From: Antitrichia curtipendula
Lineage: Eukaryota > Streptophyta > Bryopsida > Hypnales > Leucodontaceae
Assembly (NCBI GenBank): GCA_951230915.1
Contig: OX579637.1
Span: 11,346,001 to 11,410,000, forward strand
DNA length: 64,000 nt
Direction of reading: 5' to 3'
This document shows, piece by piece, positions 63,801 through 64,000 of the stretch; the stretch's first letter is position 1, and every line of letters starts with the position of its first letter. The notes under the pieces were generated by a model. It made no database searches. It had not been told where the DNA came from and was given only the letters and a program-made list of their open reading frames with translations. The position numbers were made by a program, and so were the translations under genes.

Positions 63801-64000
63801 CAATTCATTCTTCCATGGTTTCACGTCAAAATTCCATGAACTTGGACGTGGGAGCCCTAAAGTACAGGATATGGGTGGTTCAATTATTTTATTTTCATTT
63901 GTCCATAATGTACCCCAAAATGTGCATGACCTTGAATATTTCATGAAGTCAAACCCTTCACCCCATTTGCAACCTACACAATTCATTATTCCATGGTTTC
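60843..64000. repeat. Subfamily C right end, 45-monomer recurrence
   Basis: After a copy of 56,939-57,345 (offset 3,904) and several unordered monomers, the order from about 62,104 follows that of 54,121-56,017 at an offset of 7,983 bp (45 monomers). Monomer starts 54,567/62,550 and the GAACCTGG variant agree. The CATGTTTTGACGTC variant of the earlier copies is here CATGGTTTCACGTC (near 62,930). Monomers at 61,662-62,030 carry private changes (GTAGCCC, GAACTTTGACG, GTACCCCCAAATG). The array runs off the window in mid-monomer. Confidence 0.82.

Larger units (their letters stand above)
1..64000. repeat. Satellite DNA array, 177/178-bp monomer, about 361 copies
   Basis: Every part of the window is a head-to-tail copy of one monomer. 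Phased on GCAAC(T/C)TACA, starts fall at 1, 178, 355, 533, 710, 887, 1,064, 1,242 and so on to 63,969, where a 32-base partial copy runs off the end. Monomers are 177 bp, or 178 bp when the stretch after GTACCCC reads AAAATGTG instead of AAACGTG or AAATGTG. Landmarks by monomer position: CCATGG at 23-28, CACGTC at 32-37, GACGTG at 55-60, an AT-rich tract at about 92-110, TGACCTTGA at 136-144 and TTCATGAA at 149-156. One consensus copy is 38% G+C. Monomer length close to a nucleosome repeat, array size and higher-order structure are typical of eukaryotic (peri)centromeric satellites; that location is inferred. No inserted element or unrelated spacer was seen. Confidence 0.98.

Noticed and set aside
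1053..63986. Sixty-three minus-strand open frames of 68 codons, cysteine- and tryptophan-containing, as a gene family
   Set aside because: All have the same length and position in the 178-bp monomer and end in the neighbouring monomer. Their similarity is explained by DNA-level homogenisation. They resemble no protein domain I recognise, and 177-bp neighbours carry the frame broken. Not annotated as CDS.
1..64000. CRISPR array or other prokaryotic repeat system
   Set aside because: Repeats are contiguous with no unique spacers, the unit is 177 bp and there are no associated genes.
1..64000. CENP-B box
   Set aside because: I looked for TTCG-N4-A-N2-CGGG on both strands of the consensus and main variants. 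The closest strings (CCCGAACG near 1,366, CCCGAAAG near 19,360, TCCCACGTCCAA on the minus strand) miss required core bases.
1..64000. Transposon, rRNA, tRNA or telomere sequence interrupting the array
   Set aside because: Monomer register is unbroken from base 1 to 64,000 apart from one-base length changes.
1..64000. Assignment to a named species satellite from monomer length
   Set aside because: Several plant and animal centromeric satellites have monomers near 177 bp. I do not recognise this sequence with confidence, so no name is given.

Overview
The whole 64 kb window is one uninterrupted array of a tandem satellite repeat. I find no gene, tRNA, rRNA, transposon, telomere repeat or single-copy spacer in it. 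The monomer is 177 bp, with a common 178-bp variant, and is about 38% G+C (counted on one consensus monomer). Phased on the string GCAAC(T/C)TACA, monomer 1 starts at base 1 and the last, partial one starts at 63,969. The 63,968 bases between fit 361 monomers of 177 bp plus a net 71 extra bases, as expected from about seventy 178-bp variants. All copies are head to tail in one orientation. Monomer size, array size and nested higher-order repeats (HORs) are typical of (peri)centromeric DNA of a eukaryotic nuclear genome. The sequence alone does not tell me plant from animal, and I cannot name the species.

Layout. Bases 1 to about 1,700 carry subfamily A (CCATAATG, ATTATTTTATT; alternating dimers at 1-1,241). 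About 1,700-28,200 is subfamily B (mostly CCAGAATG, ATTGTTTTATT; almost all 177 bp). It holds a dimeric block (2,127-3,542), a seven-monomer HOR of 1,239 bp (4,605-15,931), and a 7,432-bp (42-monomer) segment at 13,297-20,728 that is tandemly duplicated at 20,729-27,275 with exactly five monomers lost from the second copy. From about 28,200 to the end is subfamily C (ATTATTTTATTTTC(A/T)TTTGTCCATAATG, many 178-bp monomers). Its core is a 21-monomer HOR of about 3.72 kb present four times (38,429-53,148, the last copy one monomer short). Around it are smaller tandem duplications of 3, 5, 8, 10 and 22 monomers and a 45-monomer recurrence.

There is no gene pathway to describe. Possible function lies in short motifs repeated hundreds of times: an inverted repeat CACGTC-N17-GACGTG, a palindrome TTCATGAA, a TGACCTTGA site and an AT-rich tract. 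The many 68-codon open frames on the minus strand are by-products of the 178-bp variant and are not annotated as genes. The most interesting points are the alternation of intact and broken dyads in the dimeric block, the nested duplication history with precise monomer-register breakpoints, and a doubly mutated monomer type that makes a 14-bp perfect palindrome.
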